Assembly (NCBI GenBank): GCA_049999805.1
Contig: JBNGIO010006285.1
Span: 21,008 to 85,007, forward strand
DNA: 64,000 nt
Reading direction: 5' to 3'
DNA from: Folioceros fuciformis
Taxonomy: Eukaryota; Anthocerotophyta; Anthocerotopsida; Anthocerotales
Part shown: piece after piece, positions 21,774-33,654 of the stretch
Position numbering within the stretch: position 1 is the first letter of the stretch
Layout of the letters: the number at the start of each line of letters is the position of its first letter
The notes under the pieces: generated by a model
Told to the model about the DNA's origin: nothing
The model's database searches: none
Seen by the model: the letters and a program-made list of their open reading frames with translations, nothing else
Translations under genes and position numbers: made by a program

Positions 21774-23120
21774 ATGACAGGCGTGCTGGCTTCTCCGAGG
21801 CTTGACGCTATCGCCGCCTGCCCTTGTCCATCGCTTACGCCTTCTCCCCAGACCTCGTTGCCGCTTCCCTGGCGCTGGAGAAACTGTGCTGGCGTCTCCT
21901 CTAGCGGCACTATCAGGTCCGCATCCTCCCTGTCCCGAGATTTTTCTCCGGCAGCATCTGCTGAGGTTCAGAGCAATGCATTATCCAGGAGAGTTTCCAA
22001 ATCCTCGAGATGGAGGGTCTGGAAGTACAGTGCCTGTGTGCTCACTTGTCGAGCAACTGCAGTTGTGCAGGAAGCAGTGCAGTCGGAGGAGAGGATCAGG
22101 GATCCCAAGTCCACCAATGTGATCATATTTGGGGCCACGGGCTACATCGGAAAGTTTGTGACCAAGGAGTTCGTGAGTCGAGGCTACAATGTGGTGGCAG
22201 TGGCCAGGGAGAAGAGCGGGATCAAGGGCAAGCTTGGGAAAGAGGAAGTGCAGGCAGAGCTGGAGGGCGCGGAGGTGTGCTTTTCGGATGTGACTAATTT
22301 GGATTCGCTAAAAGCGGCTTTGCAGGAGAGAGGGAAGCCAGTGGATGTGGTCGTAAGTTGCCTGGCCAGCAGAAGTGGTGGCGTGAAAGATTCCTGGCTC
22401 GTTGATTATCAGGCCACCAAAAACACCCTGGATGTCGGCCTGGCCCTTGGATGCAAGCACTACGTCCTGCTCTCCGCCATCTGCGTGCAGAAGCCTCTGC
22501 TGGAGTTTCAGCGCGCTAAGCTCAAGTTTGAAGCAGAGCTCGAATCGGCTGCAAAGAGCAGCAACGGTGAGCTCACCTACAGCATAGTCCGGCCCACTGC
22601 ATTCTTCAAGAGCCTCGGCGGGCAGGTGGAGTTAGTGAAGGACGGAGGGCCGTATATGGTGTTTGGAGACGGTACACTCTGCGCCTGCAAGCCCATTAGT
22701 GAGGCGGATCTGGCATCCTTCATCGCAGACTGTGCAAGTGATGGAGACAAAGTGAACAAGACGCTTCCTATTGGCGGACCCGGTAAGGCCCTGACGCCAT
22801 TGGAGCAAGGAGAAATGCTGTTCAGGATTATAGGAAAGGAGAACAAATTCCTTAAGGTACCAATCCAGATAATGGACTTTGCGATCGCCATTCTGGATTT
22901 CCTCAAAAACATCTTTCCCAATTTGGAAGATGCTGCGGAGTTTGGCAAGATTGGCCGATACTATGCTGCTGAGAGCATGTTGGTGCTCAACCCTGAGACA
23001 GGCAAGTACGACGCAGATGCCACCCCAAGCTATGGAAAGGACACGCTTGAGGAATTCTTTGAGCGGGTTGTGCGAGAAGGGATGGCTGGACAGGAGCTTG
23101 GAGATCAAGCTGTGTTCTGA
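21774..23120 (+). CDS. DVR: Divinyl chlorophyllide a 8-vinyl-reductase, chloroplast
   Basis: Single-exon gene of 448 residues. Residues 1 to about 90 are rich in Ser, Ala and Arg with few acids, as in a chloroplast transit peptide. The mature part starts before the NADPH-binding GATGYIGK motif (120-127) of an atypical short-chain dehydrogenase fold, then [37 protein letters not shown] and [19 protein letters not shown] blocks, and [20 protein letters not shown]. These are diagnostic of DVR, which reduces the 8-vinyl group of divinyl chlorophyllide to ethyl in the plastid with NADPH. Length and lack of introns agree with other plant DVR genes. It follows the receptor kinase gene by 275 bases on the same strand. 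No damage seen. Confidence 0.95.
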   Translation: MTGVLASPRLDAIAACPCPSLTPSPQTSLPLPWRWRNCAGVSSSGTIRSASSLSRDFSPAASAEVQSNALSRRVSKSSRWRVWKYSACVLTCRATAVVQEAVQSEERIRDPKSTNVIIFGATGYIGKFVTKEFVSRGYNVVAVAREKSGIKGKLGKEEVQAELEGAEVCFSDVTNLDSLKAALQERGKPVDVVVSCLASRSGGVKDSWLVDYQATKNTLDVGLALGCKHYVLLSAICVQKPLLEFQRAKLKFEAELESAAKSSNGELTYSIVRPTAFFKSLGGQVELVKDGGPYMVFGDGTLCACKPISEADLASFIADCASDGDKVNKTLPIGGPGKALTPLEQGEMLFRIIGKENKFLKVPIQIMDFAIAILDFLKNIFPNLEDAAEFGKIGRYYAAESMLVLNPETGKYDADATPSYGKDTLEEFFERVVREGMAGQELGDQAVF

Positions 23121-25075
23121 TATGTAATTTTCAACTTTCTTGTACAATATTTGTTGTTGTCATGTTGCCCAGTTCTGTAGACTCTACACCATTCCCCACA
23201 AACATGCCCGTTTGCCGGGTGGAACGTATGAGTGCTATCTATGCCAGGCCAGACGGCCGTGTCGTGAGGAACTCTCGAGTATGTATATGGTCATTTGCAA
23301 CACTAAGCAAGATATTACTGAGTTGCCCAGTAAGAACTGCGATTAGGCCCTTATCACATAGTCCCTCCATCCGATCTGCGTTCCAAGGCTATCACTACTC
23401 CCACGAGGTTGATTTTTTTTTTCTCTTTTACTATATTTTTACTACATGATATTATACTATATTTTTATTTTAAACCTTTTATATTTTTTACAATAATTTT
23501 TTTATTAATTTATATTAATATTTATTTTTATAATTACAAATAGTTATAAAATATAATTCATTAGGATATCTTTTTAATAATGGAGGAGAAATTGTAAGAA
23601 TAGTCAAATAAGTCTTAGAACATAATCCATGTGTAGGTTGACTATTCTTTTGTACAAGAACTTGAATTATATTTTCATAGTAATAATATGTATCTATTTA
23701 GATATCATAAATATATTTATATTAGGTCTTGTGTTCAAACCTTCTATTCATTATTTCTTTCTATTCATCCTAATCTTCTATTCATCTTAACCTTCTATTT
23801 ATTATTATTCAAACCTTTTATTCATCTCTTCAAGACAATAAACAACTTCCTTCAAGGATTTTGTAGATAGTATGATTTGCACGCATATTATGGTGTAAGA
23901 TCAACTTTTGCTTTCAGAGACATTCATATTAGCTTATTGATTTGCATTTAAAAAGGATAGCATATTATAATTCTCATCGTAAGACCTTGTTAATAGGATT
24001 CCTCAAAAGCCCATTCAACACCTTTTTCCAACCGGAAGGAGTTGGTTGCATGTGTTGTCATAGTTTTGCTCATGAATCATGCTCAAAGGAGAATAAACCT
24101 TTGATAAACAATTTGATTCATATAGACCAATACACATTTTGTCACTTAAAGTGTTCATTGTGCGCTAGTATATTGCCGCATCTTACTGCAAACATTGGCA
24201 TAATGACATTGTGTAGGAACACAAGATGGGTTGTGCAAAGACTAGACAAGATGAGCTGTACTAAGACTAGACATGGTACATAATTGGTAATATGTTGTAA
24301 ATCTGCATCATCTCTAATCTTCATACTATCCACCCATGGGTAATGTTTCGAACTTCAGTTTGGACTTGGAACGGAATGCACTTGTAGACTAGCATACTCA
24401 AGACTGTCATGAAAAGTAGCAAGTTAGCAAGATTCGGGGAGTCCCAGAAAGGATAGTCTCGAACATGCCTTGTCCTAGCAATTTTGTAATTCAAGAACAA
24501 CTCCATTGAAGAGGAATTGAGTCATGCTCATGGGAGCAAGTTAGAGATCATCGAGCACCTACGGCTTCTGAAGTGTTTTCCTCTGTGACGAGAGGGAATC
24601 ATGAAAGTTGCAATGTATGCAATTGGGCCAGCACAAGGTACGTAAGCTGGCTGGGTGTTCGTCAGTCACACCTTCGCACCAATCCGAGGGGCACATGAAA
24701 ATCCAACTTTGTATTCACGACACATGAGTACAAGACCTTTCTCCCCTAGCTATGGCGCTCTCCATATCCAACTTCAAAGACTTGACTTCCTTACCCCGTG
24801 CCTCCTGGTGTTAGTGCCTTCCTAGAGTTTTTCCAGCGTGTTCACACTTGCTGGGTTCTAGCCTTTTTCTAGCTACTTGAATCTGTCTATTATTCGTAAT
24901 AACTATGTTCCCAAATTAATGAAATAAAAGGGCATAATAGCTATTATCCATACTACGCCAAGGGACAAACTGAAAGCTATGAATGTGAACTTGCCTTACC
25001 TTCCTTCTTGTGCTCGTGCATAGTAGTGGAAGTAGTCTCAGGAGTTCCGAATGAACATATCACCTATCCCAACCT
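23121..25075. other. AT-rich spacer, no gene recognised
   Basis: 3' flank of DVR, then strongly AT-rich DNA (23405-23640). A segment at 23724-23830 with GGTCTTGTGTTCAAACCTT matches the repeat units at 25935-26285. A 113-codon frame at 23942-24283 has no family resemblance. Confidence 0.5.
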
Positions 25076-25079
25076 CCCT

Positions 25080-25680
25080 AGTAGCTTCTTGTCAAGACTA
25101 AGAGCAAAGTGTGCCGGTAAGCCAATGCACTGGAGACTAGCGTACTCAAGACTAGGAGCAAAGTGTGCCGGTAAGCCAGCGCACTTAAGACTATTGGACG
25201 CAAGACTAAGAGCAAAGTGTGCCGGTAAGCCAGCGCACTTAAGATTATTGTACGCAAGACTAAGAGCAGAGTGTGGTGATAGGCCACGAGATTATCGTAC
25301 TCAAGACTAAGAGCAAAGTGTGCCGGTAAGCAAGCGCACTTGAGACTAGTGTACTCAAGCCTAAGAGCAGAGTGTGGTGATAAGCCATGAGATTATCATA
25401 CTCTAGATTAAGAGCAAAGTGTGCCGGTAAGCCAACACACTTGAGGCTAGTGTACTCAAGACTAAGAGCAGAGTGTGATGATAGGCCACGAGATTATCGT
25501 ACTCAAGACTAAGAGCAAAGTGTGACGATAGGCCACAAGATTAGCATACTCAAGACTAAGAGCAGAGTGTGTCAATAGGCTAGCGCACTCGAAATTAGTG
25601 TACTAAGACTAAGAGCAGAGTCTGCGAGTAAGCCAACACACTCAAGACTAAGGGTAGAGCGTACAAGTCTGAACCAATGC
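25080..25680. repeat. 54-base minisatellite
   Basis: About ten units of the type CAAGACTAAGAGCAAAGTGT plus GCCGGTAAGCCAGCGCACTT plus AAGACTATTGTA. One variant has GTGATAGGCCACGAGATTATC in place of the second part, so two subtypes are interspersed. A unit length divisible by three creates open 18-residue repeats on both strands, which I do not treat as genes. Confidence 0.9.
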
Positions 25681-25899
25681 TCTCGCAAGGGTCCTCTTTG
25701 CCCTTGTTCGACATGCATTGTTTATATGTATAACTTAACGACACATGGAGTGAGGCAAGGAAACTAAAGCAGTGTAGTGGAGTATATGATAGGGAGATCT
25801 CCTTAGCTGAGTTCAAACTCCAACACTTATGGTTTCTTTCTCAAGGTAGAGGTTTTGTATTCAAATCATAATCTTTCAAAAAAACATTTTTAAGAAAGT

Positions 25900-26285
25900 A
25901 GGTTTTATGTTTCAACCTTTTTAATTTTTGTAACAAAATAGGATAGGCCTTGTGTTCTAACCTTTTTTATTTATTGTGACAGGATAGGATAGGTCTTGTG
26001 TTCAAACCTTCTATTCATTAATTTAAGTGAGTGACAAGATAGAATAGTGAGTGACAAGATAGAATAGATCTTGTGTTCGAATCTTTTTAATTATTCTGAC
26101 AAAATAAAATAGGTCTTATGTTCAAATCTTATTAATTATTGCAACAAGATAGGATAGATCTTATATTCAAACCTCAGTTCATTATTTTAAGTAAGATTAA
26201 GATGATAGGATAGATCTTGTGTTTGAACGTTTTCAATTATTTCAACAAGTTAGGATAGGTCTTATATTCAAATCTTCGAAGCTAG
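25900..26285. repeat. Degenerate repeats with GATAGGTCTTGTGTTCAAACC core
   Basis: About seven copies spaced about 45-75 bases apart, each with a variant of GATAGGATAGGTCTTGTGTT then CAAACCTT and an AT-rich tail. A related stretch lies at 23724-23830. Confidence 0.7.
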
Positions 26286-26529
26286 TGAACATCTAATAAT
26301 TATACAATTCAAATAGAAGATTAAGTTAAAACAACATATGGGTCTCAGTCAAGAGGCAATGAGAAAAGAACAACATAAGTTTTGATGTAAGACATGGATG
26401 ACATACTCTCATACAAGGGATGGAGCTTAACATAAAGACCAAGAAAAGATTGAATTATAACATCTTTGAAATAGAATCATGTTTTAGAAATAAATTATGA
26501 TTCCCTTTGAAACTCACGTAAATAATAAT

Positions 26530-26798
26530 CTTAAAGTGATTATTTTTTATTATTCAAAATGAAATGAAAAGTCAATCTACTCCAAAGATTGGAGGTACAG
26601 TCTGAGTAAGGCTAAACCCCAAAAGGGATACTAGCCCCTTCGAACATCATTCTCAAAAACTATCTATTGCTCCAAAAATGTCATGATGTGGAATAACAGA
26701 AGCCCTACCTACCGCTCTTGCCGAAGAAGCAATTATTGTTGCTGTTCTAAAGCCCGCATCGGCCAATGCTCTTTGCAAAAACTTAACCTGTACAGGCT
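26530..26798 (-). mobile_element. 3' end of a LINE-like element
   Basis: On the minus strand a coding-like stretch reads LADAGFRTATIIASSARAVG and then runs into a non-coding tail with the hairpin CTCCAATCTTTGGAG (26580-26594) and an AATAATAAAAAATA end. The hairpin and tail match those of the element ending near 31820. The upstream part is lost in the gap at 26799-26898. Confidence 0.5.
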
Positions 26799-26898
26799 NN
26801 NNNNNNNNNNNNNNNNNNNNNNNNNNNNNNNNNNNNNNNNNNNNNNNNNNNNNNNNNNNNNNNNNNNNNNNNNNNNNNNNNNNNNNNNNNNNNNNNNN
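26799..26898. other. Assembly gap, 100 N
   Basis: Fixed-size gap inside repeat-rich DNA. Confidence 0.99.
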
Positions 26899-28300
26899 TA
26901 GAGGGTGGTCTTCAAGCGTGATCGGCTGTACATCAAGATCCCCTTGGTAGGTGACAAAATGCTTTGAAGACCATTATTTAGAAGAAATAATTTTACTAGA
27001 TGAAGACCTACCCTTCAGATCAAAAGGAATTATTATTTTGAACATCAAAAATTCCAACAAGTAAAACTCCCTTCTCACTAACTATATGTGAGTGTGCTGT
27101 TACGAAATGGATAATCTACCCGTAACCCTGCGGACTAGCTAGTTACCGTAGATCGTAATTAATAGTATTTAATAATCACGAACGGGTGTGCTTCTTCAGA
27201 AGAGACACGGAGTGACACTATTTAAGATACACTTTGTATACACCTTTTAGAGATAAACACAAAATATCACACAAAATATCTCTCTGAGCATTGCATCTCG
27301 ATTACGTTAGACTACATGTTATCCTAATCATGCTAGATTAGATGCAATTCTACTACTAGGATTTATCATTACCAACACACTTGAGCATTAGCGCAAACTC
27401 TTGGTTATTCGCTAGTATAATAGAGCACATGTTTATTTAATCTTTAAATAACCATTAAATACACCGATAAATAAGCTGCAACGTACATAGGACTTTCAAA
27501 TGCAATTTGATTTCTCATATTGTCTTTCATCACACAAGTTTCATAAAATTAGCATATAAGAATAAATGAGCATTATCATAATTAACTTCATGATAAAAAA
27601 ATCTAACATAGAAGAAGAGTGTCTTGTAGAGCTTGTAGTGAGTTCAAATAAGAGTGCCTTTGTGTAAAGTCAAGATAACATTACCCCTTATGTAGGTGGT
27701 TTAGCCGTAAACCCTAAACCCTTTCTTTTTATTAAAATTAAGCAAACCAAAAGCTTGTTTTAGTACTAATTCAGAATAGTAGAAAGCAACAAAGATGGTA
27801 GTACAAGTAAGCATGTGTTTAGTAGTAAAGCTTACTAAAAGCATGGAAGTGTGTGGTAGCAAACGTTAGATAAAGCCTAAATAAGTAATTACTAAGGATG
27901 TAATTAGGGCTACTTTATTTCTAAACATTTTTTAGGGCTACATCTAAGGGAGAAGGGCAGGCTACTTGGAGGCCAAGTGTTGTGTTTGGTGCTAAATTTT
28001 TGCTCTAGTTGTTGATTTTATACCTTGGTTGAAGGGTATGTTACTTACAATTTTATTTTAGAATACTAATATTATAGTTGATCCATGATTATATTAGTTT
28101 TTTAATATAGACGTATTTTCTATGGTGATAATAATCCATCACCAAAAAAGGGTATTTCACCCTTCCTGCGCTCATGAGCTCGGCTTCGCCAACCGTTCTG
28201 TTAAGCACGACTGATCGAAGTGCGTGCGTAACAAAGTTAGAAAGCATTTAAGAAAGCATGTTAGGGGACTAAGTCTTGTACTGGCAATCGCAAACTAATG
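26899..28300. other. AT-rich repeat-derived spacer
   Basis: No gene recognised. A segment starting TGTTACGAAATGG at about 27098 has the look of a Gypsy-type LTR start, but no matching end was found. The stretch 27960-28010 matches 10558-10610. Confidence 0.35.
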
Positions 28301-28620
28301 TAAAGTTCAGGTTAACGGGAGAGAGCGTGTGCTGTGTACATGAAATAGGCAGCCGGCTGGTTGCGAGCTCGGTATGGCTTCCGTGGGAACCAGTCCGAAT
28401 GGACTGGACCAAATATGGACATACGTAGCAGACCATCCGTTCCAAGGCTCTCCAGAGAGGATGACGAGAGTCCTCTATGCGCACCGGCTTCCATGGAAGA
28501 CGAGGAGCGGACGCGTCGTGTGAGGGAACATGCCTGCTGCTGGACGATAGTGAGGTCGTTGCCGTAGAAGGCAATTTGCAGTTCATTCGACAGTAGCAAC
28601 AAGGCTTGGCGACAGGAAGT

Positions 28621-30870
28621 ATGGCGGCGACCGGTACTTTGAAGCGGCCTTATCCTGCAGGCGGGGAGCAGAGTCAGGGGTCAGGGACGGGGACAGGGCC
28701 AGGGCAAGGTCAAGGGCCAGGGCAAGGGCAAGGGCAAGGGCAAGGGCAAGGGCCAGGNNNNNNNNNNNNNNNNNNNNNNNNNNNNNNNNNNNNNNNNNNN
28801 NNNNNNNNNNNNNNNNNNNNNNNNNNNNNNNNNNNNNNNNNNNNNNNNNNNNNNNNNCAAGGGCCAGGGCAAGGGCAAGGGCAAGGGCAAGGGCAAGGGC
28901 CAGGGCCAGGGCCAGGGCCAGGGCCAGGGCCAGGGCAAGGGCCAGGGCAAGGGCCAGGGCCAGGGCAAGGGCAAGGGCAAGGGCAAGGGCCAGGGCAAGG
29001 GCAAGGGCAAGGGCCAGGGCAAGGGCAAGGGCAAGGGCAAGGGCAAGGGCCAGGGCAAGGGCAATCGCGGTCGCGGGCTGCAGATCATGCGGTTCTGGAC
29101 GGCAAGAGGATGAGGAAGCCGGTGCATCGGCAGCGGGTGGATTACAGCTCGCCGGTGGTGCTGTACGTGCTGTCCCGCATGTGGCAGCGGGACGCAAGGG
29201 ATGCGGCCATCAACCTAGAAGCAACGCCCTCGGCGGGTGTGAACATGCTGCCTCCTCTGGCGTACCCGGACTGGCCTGCCAGCAGCTTCACCACAAAGTT
29301 CGTGCACGCATCAATCAACAAGGCGCGGTGTTCGGTGAACCGAGTTCTGTGGACGCCGGCGGGGCGCGAGAGGGTTTTCACGGGCTGCCAGAGCGGGGAG
29401 TTCACGCTCTGGAACGGGCAATCCTTCAACTTCGAGTGGATCTTGCAGGCGCACGATGTGGCCGTCAGGTCCATGGTGTGGAGCTACAACGGGAACTGGC
29501 TCATCACGGGGGACGACGGCGGCTGCATCAAGTACTGGACTCCTACTTTGAATCTGATCAAGGCCATCCACACGGCGCATAAGAATTCGGCTGTGCGGGA
29601 TCTCAGCTTCTCGTCCACTGACCTAAAGTTCTGCTCCTGCTCGGACGACAGTGTGATAAAGATTTGGGATTTTGCGAGGTGTGACGAGGAGGAGCGGGCT
29701 TGCAAGGGGCATAACTGGGATGTGAAGAGCTGTGCTTGGCATCCTCAGAAGTCGTTGATTGTTTCAGGGGGTAAGGACGCTCTGGTGAAGCTCTGGGATG
29801 CTAGGACGGGGAAGGATTTGCATACGATAGAGGCACATAAGGCGGCTGTGTTGAAGGTGAAGTGGAACAGCAACGGGAATTGGGTGCTGACGGGGTCCAA
29901 GGACCAGGCTATCAAGTTGTTCGATATCAGGACGTTGAAGGAGATGGAATCGTACCATGGGCAGAAGAGGGATGTGACTGCTCTGGCGTGGCATCCGTTT
30001 CACGAGGAGCTGTTCGTAAGTGGTGGTTATGATGGAAGCATTCTGTATTGGCTTGTCGGCCATGGGACGCCACAGGCAGAGGTTGCAAGTGCTCACGAGG
30101 GGAGTGTGTGGGATTTAGCCTGGCATCCCATGGGCCACCTTTTGTGCTCGGGAAGCCAGGACCAGACCACCAAGTTTTGGTGTCGTCACAAACCTGGGGA
30201 GGTGGCTCAAGCAGGCAAGTACGGATCAGGTCAAAAGGGTCTTGTCGCTCATGAGGATTACTCATCTGGTGGTGGAGTTCGGACTTTTGTAGATGTGGCC
30301 AGTAAGCCCCTTGGGAACGGTCCTGCCGATGTGATACCTGGGGTTGGCAACATGTCTATGTCTCTTGTTCAAGCTGGCTCGGATGCCACTTGGGCAAGGA
30401 CCGTGGAAACACATCATTTTCAGCATCAACCGTTTTTCGCTCAGCCTGGAGCACAGTCGCAAACCATCCATCCTGCTGGAGTATCTTCAGTATCCCAGCC
30501 ACCGTTGCTGGCCAGGCCATCCTTGGCCACTGTGCCACTGATGGCAGCTGGTGGCCTACAGGCGAATCATTTGCAGATGTCTGGCTCACTGAATATGAGT
30601 TCTGCATTTCAAGTTGGCCAACTTCTGGGTTCTGGAGTTGTTGGGCAGTCACAAACTCTACACCCAGGTCAAGGGCAGTTGCTGGGATACGGCGGCGCCA
30701 CTTTCGCTGGTGGTGGTCATGGCCAGCAAGGTGGTCCTGTTCAGCAAGTCAACTGGCAGATTGGTGGCGGTGGCTCTCTAATGCAATCCAGCTCCCAAGG
30801 TCTTTTGCCCGAGCAGAACGCCGGCCATGCTGTGGGGTCAGGACTGACGAGGCTCTTCAACGCTTTCTGA
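28621..30870 (+). CDS. FY: FY/WDR33-type WD40 polyadenylation factor, single exon, with Gly-Gln/Gly-Pro tract
   Basis: Frame of 749 residues including 33 unknown ones in a gap. After [20 protein letters not shown] comes a long GQ/GP dipeptide tract encoded by GGGCAA/GGGCCA hexamers. Then follows the FY N-terminal signature [20 protein letters not shown] with [10 protein letters not shown], and seven WD40 repeats, including [61 protein letters not shown] and [11 protein letters not shown]. The C-terminal 200 or so residues are Gly/Gln/Ser-rich. FY is the plant WDR33 homologue in the cleavage and polyadenylation complex, recognising AAUAAA and controlling 3'-end choice in the nucleus. I see no PPLPP motif, which Arabidopsis FY uses to bind FCA. 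Arabidopsis FY has many introns and this copy has none, so a retrogene is possible. The upstream TTG is not taken as start. Confidence 0.9.
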   Translation: MAATGTLKRPYPAGGEQSQGSGTGTGPGQGQGPGQGQGQGQGQGPXXXXXXXXXXXXXXXXXXXXXXXXXXXXXXXXXXQGPGQGQGQGQGQGPGPGPGPGPGPGQGPGQGPGPGQGQGQGQGPGQGQGQGPGQGQGQGQGQGPGQGQSRSRAADHAVLDGKRMRKPVHRQRVDYSSPVVLYVLSRMWQRDARDAAINLEATPSAGVNMLPPLAYPDWPASSFTTKFVHASINKARCSVNRVLWTPAGRERVFTGCQSGEFTLWNGQSFNFEWILQAHDVAVRSMVWSYNGNWLITGDDGGCIKYWTPTLNLIKAIHTAHKNSAVRDLSFSSTDLKFCSCSDDSVIKIWDFARCDEEERACKGHNWDVKSCAWHPQKSLIVSGGKDALVKLWDARTGKDLHTIEAHKAAVLKVKWNSNGNWVLTGSKDQAIKLFDIRTLKEMESYHGQKRDVTALAWHPFHEELFVSGGYDGSILYWLVGHGTPQAEVASAHEGSVWDLAWHPMGHLLCSGSQDQTTKFWCRHKPGEVAQAGKYGSGQKGLVAHEDYSSGGGVRTFVDVASKPLGNGPADVIPGVGNMSMSLVQAGSDATWARTVETHHFQHQPFFAQPGAQSQTIHPAGVSSVSQPPLLARPSLATVPLMAAGGLQANHLQMSGSLNMSSAFQVGQLLGSGVVGQSQTLHPGQGQLLGYGGATFAGGGHGQQGGPVQQVNWQIGGGGSLMQSSSQGLLPEQNAGHAVGSGLTRLFNAF
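28680..29065. repeat. GGGCAA/GGGCCA hexanucleotide microsatellite inside FY
   Basis: Continuous hexamers on both sides of a 100-N gap (28758-28857), so the true length is unknown. On the minus strand it opens an artificial Ala-Leu repeat frame. Confidence 0.95.
28758..28857. other. Assembly gap, 100 N, in the FY microsatellite
   Basis: Fixed-size gap where the assembly could not span the hexamer repeat. Confidence 0.99.
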
Positions 30871-31820
30871 GTTTCGTTTCCAGCCTTGCAGTAAGGCAAC
30901 AACTGGCAGTTTTCCTGGCTGTCGAGTTTGCTCTGACCAGCTACATCACATGTCAGGGCAAGCGTGAACCCTCGAGCCCTGGGGGTGTGTTGATTGTCTG
31001 AATGGTGTCGATTGTCTCAATGATAGTACATGGGCCTCCAACTTCTATGCGACGGAAAGTTGCCATGCCAGGTGACAAGATCGAAGATAAGGAATATGAT
31101 GGTCTGGCAACGACAAAGGGCTGCTGAGGACTGCATGTGGTAACTGCCATCCCGGACTTGCCTGTTTGGCTGGCGCTTGCGTGCGGTGGGTACGTGATGG
31201 AAGTCCATTGCTTCATCATGTTGACAGTACGTTCATCACTTCGCCGCAAGTGAAGGCCGTCATACCAACCAGGCAATCCGAGGGATGTGAACCCAAGAAG
31301 TGGGAGCTGAGTACAACGACGAGCTAAGGAGTAAAATGTGAGTCATTGCTGTAGTGAAGCTGCCTTGTTGCAGCTTCCAGTGAGCATGATCTTGCAGAGA
31401 GACTGTTAGTCCGAGTTCCCTGTCGGAAGTCCGGACTAACGACGAATTCCTCTGCTTGTTTTATGGCCATGGTCGCTAGTTTCCTTCCTGACCGGGCTTA
31501 TTGTGATGTACATCTGCAGGTCCCACTGGCAGAATGCTGAGGACAAATCTACGTTCACGTTACTCTCTCGCAATGAAGTAATGCTGGACGTCGGAGTATT
31601 TTGAGCTAGCAGGCCTCAAGAGATGGTTGGTTTCAGTGGGATACGGAGTGAACTGCATGATGGAACGAGACCGTTACTAAATCAATACGCCTACGAGGGG
31701 TATCTATATGCCGGACTTGGAGCCATGCAGCTCTGCGGATACCTTGAACTTGTGACCAAATTGTTTATGTATAATCTGATTGCTCTATTAGTATCTACAA
31801 GCAATGAACGAGCGGATGGT
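30871..31820. other. 3' flank of FY and spacer
   Basis: Probable 3' UTR of the FY gene, then spacer. A perfect 9-base inverted repeat GTTAGTCCG/CGGACTAAC (31405-31413 and 31432-31440) is the only structure noticed. A 74-codon frame at 31623-31847 has no recognised homology. Confidence 0.4.
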
Positions 31821-31964
31821 ATTAATTTTATATTTTTTTATTATTGAAAAAGAGATCCCATCTACTCCAAAGATTGGAGAAAGACCAAGCAGGGCCAGGC
31901 GCCTTCAAATACTATTCTTAATATCTTTTTCAAAGACTCCTGCAAACAATCCTGAATGATGACA

Positions 31965-32095
31965 CGCTCGCCGATCGACTAACTAAATGATTTGGAGCTG
32001 GAGCGCGGTTTGGATTGTGTAGTTTGTGGACCCGACACGCTCGCCGATCGACTAACTAAATGATGACACGCTCGCCGATTGACTAACTAAATCCC
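31965..32095. repeat. Three copies of a 29-base segment
   Basis: ACACGCTCGCCGATCGACTA followed by ACTAAATGA occurs at about 31961, 32036 and 32064, inside the 3' part of the LINE remnant. Confidence 0.8.
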
Positions 32096-32199
32096 TAGTG
32101 GATCTAACAAACATATGAGCCACACAAACTTCCTTAGTGAAAAAAAGTCACTCTAAATGAAACCATGTTGCTTAAGGTATATGCTCCGCATCATGGTGG

Positions 32200-32315
32200 C
32201 AATACGGTGCCCCCAACACATGACATCTCGAACTGTGGCAATACGGTGCCCCCACCACATGACATCTCGAACTGCATCTTGGGTGGCAATTCGGTGCCCC
32301 CTCACAAGACAACGT
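32200..32315. repeat. Short tandem repeat, about 36 bases, three copies
   Basis: GGCAATACGGTGCCCCCACC then ACATGACATCTCGAACTG recurs with small changes. Confidence 0.8.
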
Positions 32316-33654
32316 GTTGGACGGGAGCCTATATCAACAATGACAACCCATAACTGCATGTAGAGAGAGAAAAAGCCTAGGGGTGTGCCAAACCTAAGCG
32401 AAATCTTATTGTGGTGACAAAAGTTGCTAATGTGATTCGAAAGTCCTAGATGCAAGGTTGAACCAAAAGCTACGAGCTCCCTCCTTTATCTAAATAAGAT
32501 TGAGTACAAGCCCAAGAAGACCTACAAATAGATAAGTCCAAAAGAAGGGCTCTTAGTGCTTGGCCATATTGTTTTTTTACGAAGGAGGCCTGGAGACCCC
32601 TCAACCTTTCCTTAGAAAAGGATGTGAAAAGGAGGTAGAGCTTCATGAGCCTCCAAAGGTAAAGAATTCCTCGCTTGCCTAGTAGATGCTTGTAAAGGAA
32701 AAACGCCCTCCTCAACGCTTGAGATAAAACCTTTAAAAAGAGGGGAATCTTGTAGCAAAAAACGAGAGGCCAAAATTGGAGTCGAGAGGGCCCAATTACC
32801 AAGAAAGGCAATTGGGGCAGAGGCCTCCCTGGCCAAAAGGCTAACCCCTCCAAAGGCAACAGCAAGGAAGCTTGATTCTGGGCCCAATCATCGATGGCAC
32901 ACTCAAAGGTACCAAGACTGATATCCCCAAGAACCTGCATAACTTGATTGTGAAACTTCTTGAGACTTTGATAAGAAAATTGGAGAATGCATTACCTCAC
33001 TAGAACTAATGATTATAACCTTGTCGCCACACAAGACAGGAAGAAAGAATACCAAATGCAATTTGAGGATCATCGATTTATGAGAGGTCGATGATATAAG
33101 CCAAATCTTCATCCAATGCTGCATCCACAAACCTATGAACAAAAGCAAGAAGGTCCCACAGGAACACCCAAGACTCGAAGTCCCTGTGAGGGGGTGATAT
33201 CCCCCCTTGAATATTGAAGGTTGGGGGGGGGGGGAGGGAGTGATGATTGGAAGGGACCAAACCTTGCATTTAGACAAACTTGGAGAGCTTTGACGAGAAG
33301 AAATCAAATGTTGCTTTGATTGTGACGCCTTGCCCAAGAATATGAGGGTCATTAGCCACGAATGGGATAAAGCATTCCCACAATGCTAAGGCAGTGGAAG
33401 ACAACAGTTGAAACATCCCCAAGTGGATCCCCTTGCCTTGTGCCTGTTGCTGAATCAAAAACTAAGACCCCCTCCAAAGTAGAGTCGTATTGGTAGTAGA
33501 GCTTGGATGATGAACCATAAAAAGAGTGAATAAAAGGGATGAGACTTGCCAATTGACCTCCTACATTCTTTAGCTTTGAGAAGATAACAACCATAGAGAC
33601 ATTGTTGAAAGCATTTTCAATAGCAACCTGCATAACTACCTAATAAAGATGTAA

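Larger units (their letters stand above)
31820..33650 (-). mobile_element. Decayed non-LTR retrotransposon (LINE) with reverse transcriptase remnants
   Basis: Read on the minus strand. At 33633-33352 a frame has AIENAFNNVS, then FIHSFYGSSSKLYYQYDS and the reverse transcriptase motif GTRQGDPLG. The next frames (33352-33078) continue with EVLGVPVGS-like sequence (RDFESWVFLWDLLAFVHRFV) and DAALDEDLAYIIDLS. At 32940-32470 comes a C-terminal region with SLGTFECAIDDWAQNQASLLLPLEGL. Stops and frame changes separate the pieces, and the YxDD block was not found intact. The 3' end is near 31820, with the hairpin CTCCAATCTTTGGAG (31865-31879) and an AATAATAAAAAAATA tail. The endonuclease part is absent. 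Confidence 0.7.

Noticed and set aside
25078-25310. Open frames with 18-residue repeats on both strands
   Set aside because: Produced by a tandem unit of 54 bases, a multiple of three; no start or gene signals.
27098-27420. Possible solo Gypsy LTR starting TGTTACG
   Set aside because: No matching end, partner LTR or target duplication could be identified by eye.
28583-29197. Minus-strand Ala-Leu repeat open frame of about 200 codons
   Set aside because: Antisense of the FY hexamer repeat and gap; opened by the repeat, no start context or homology.
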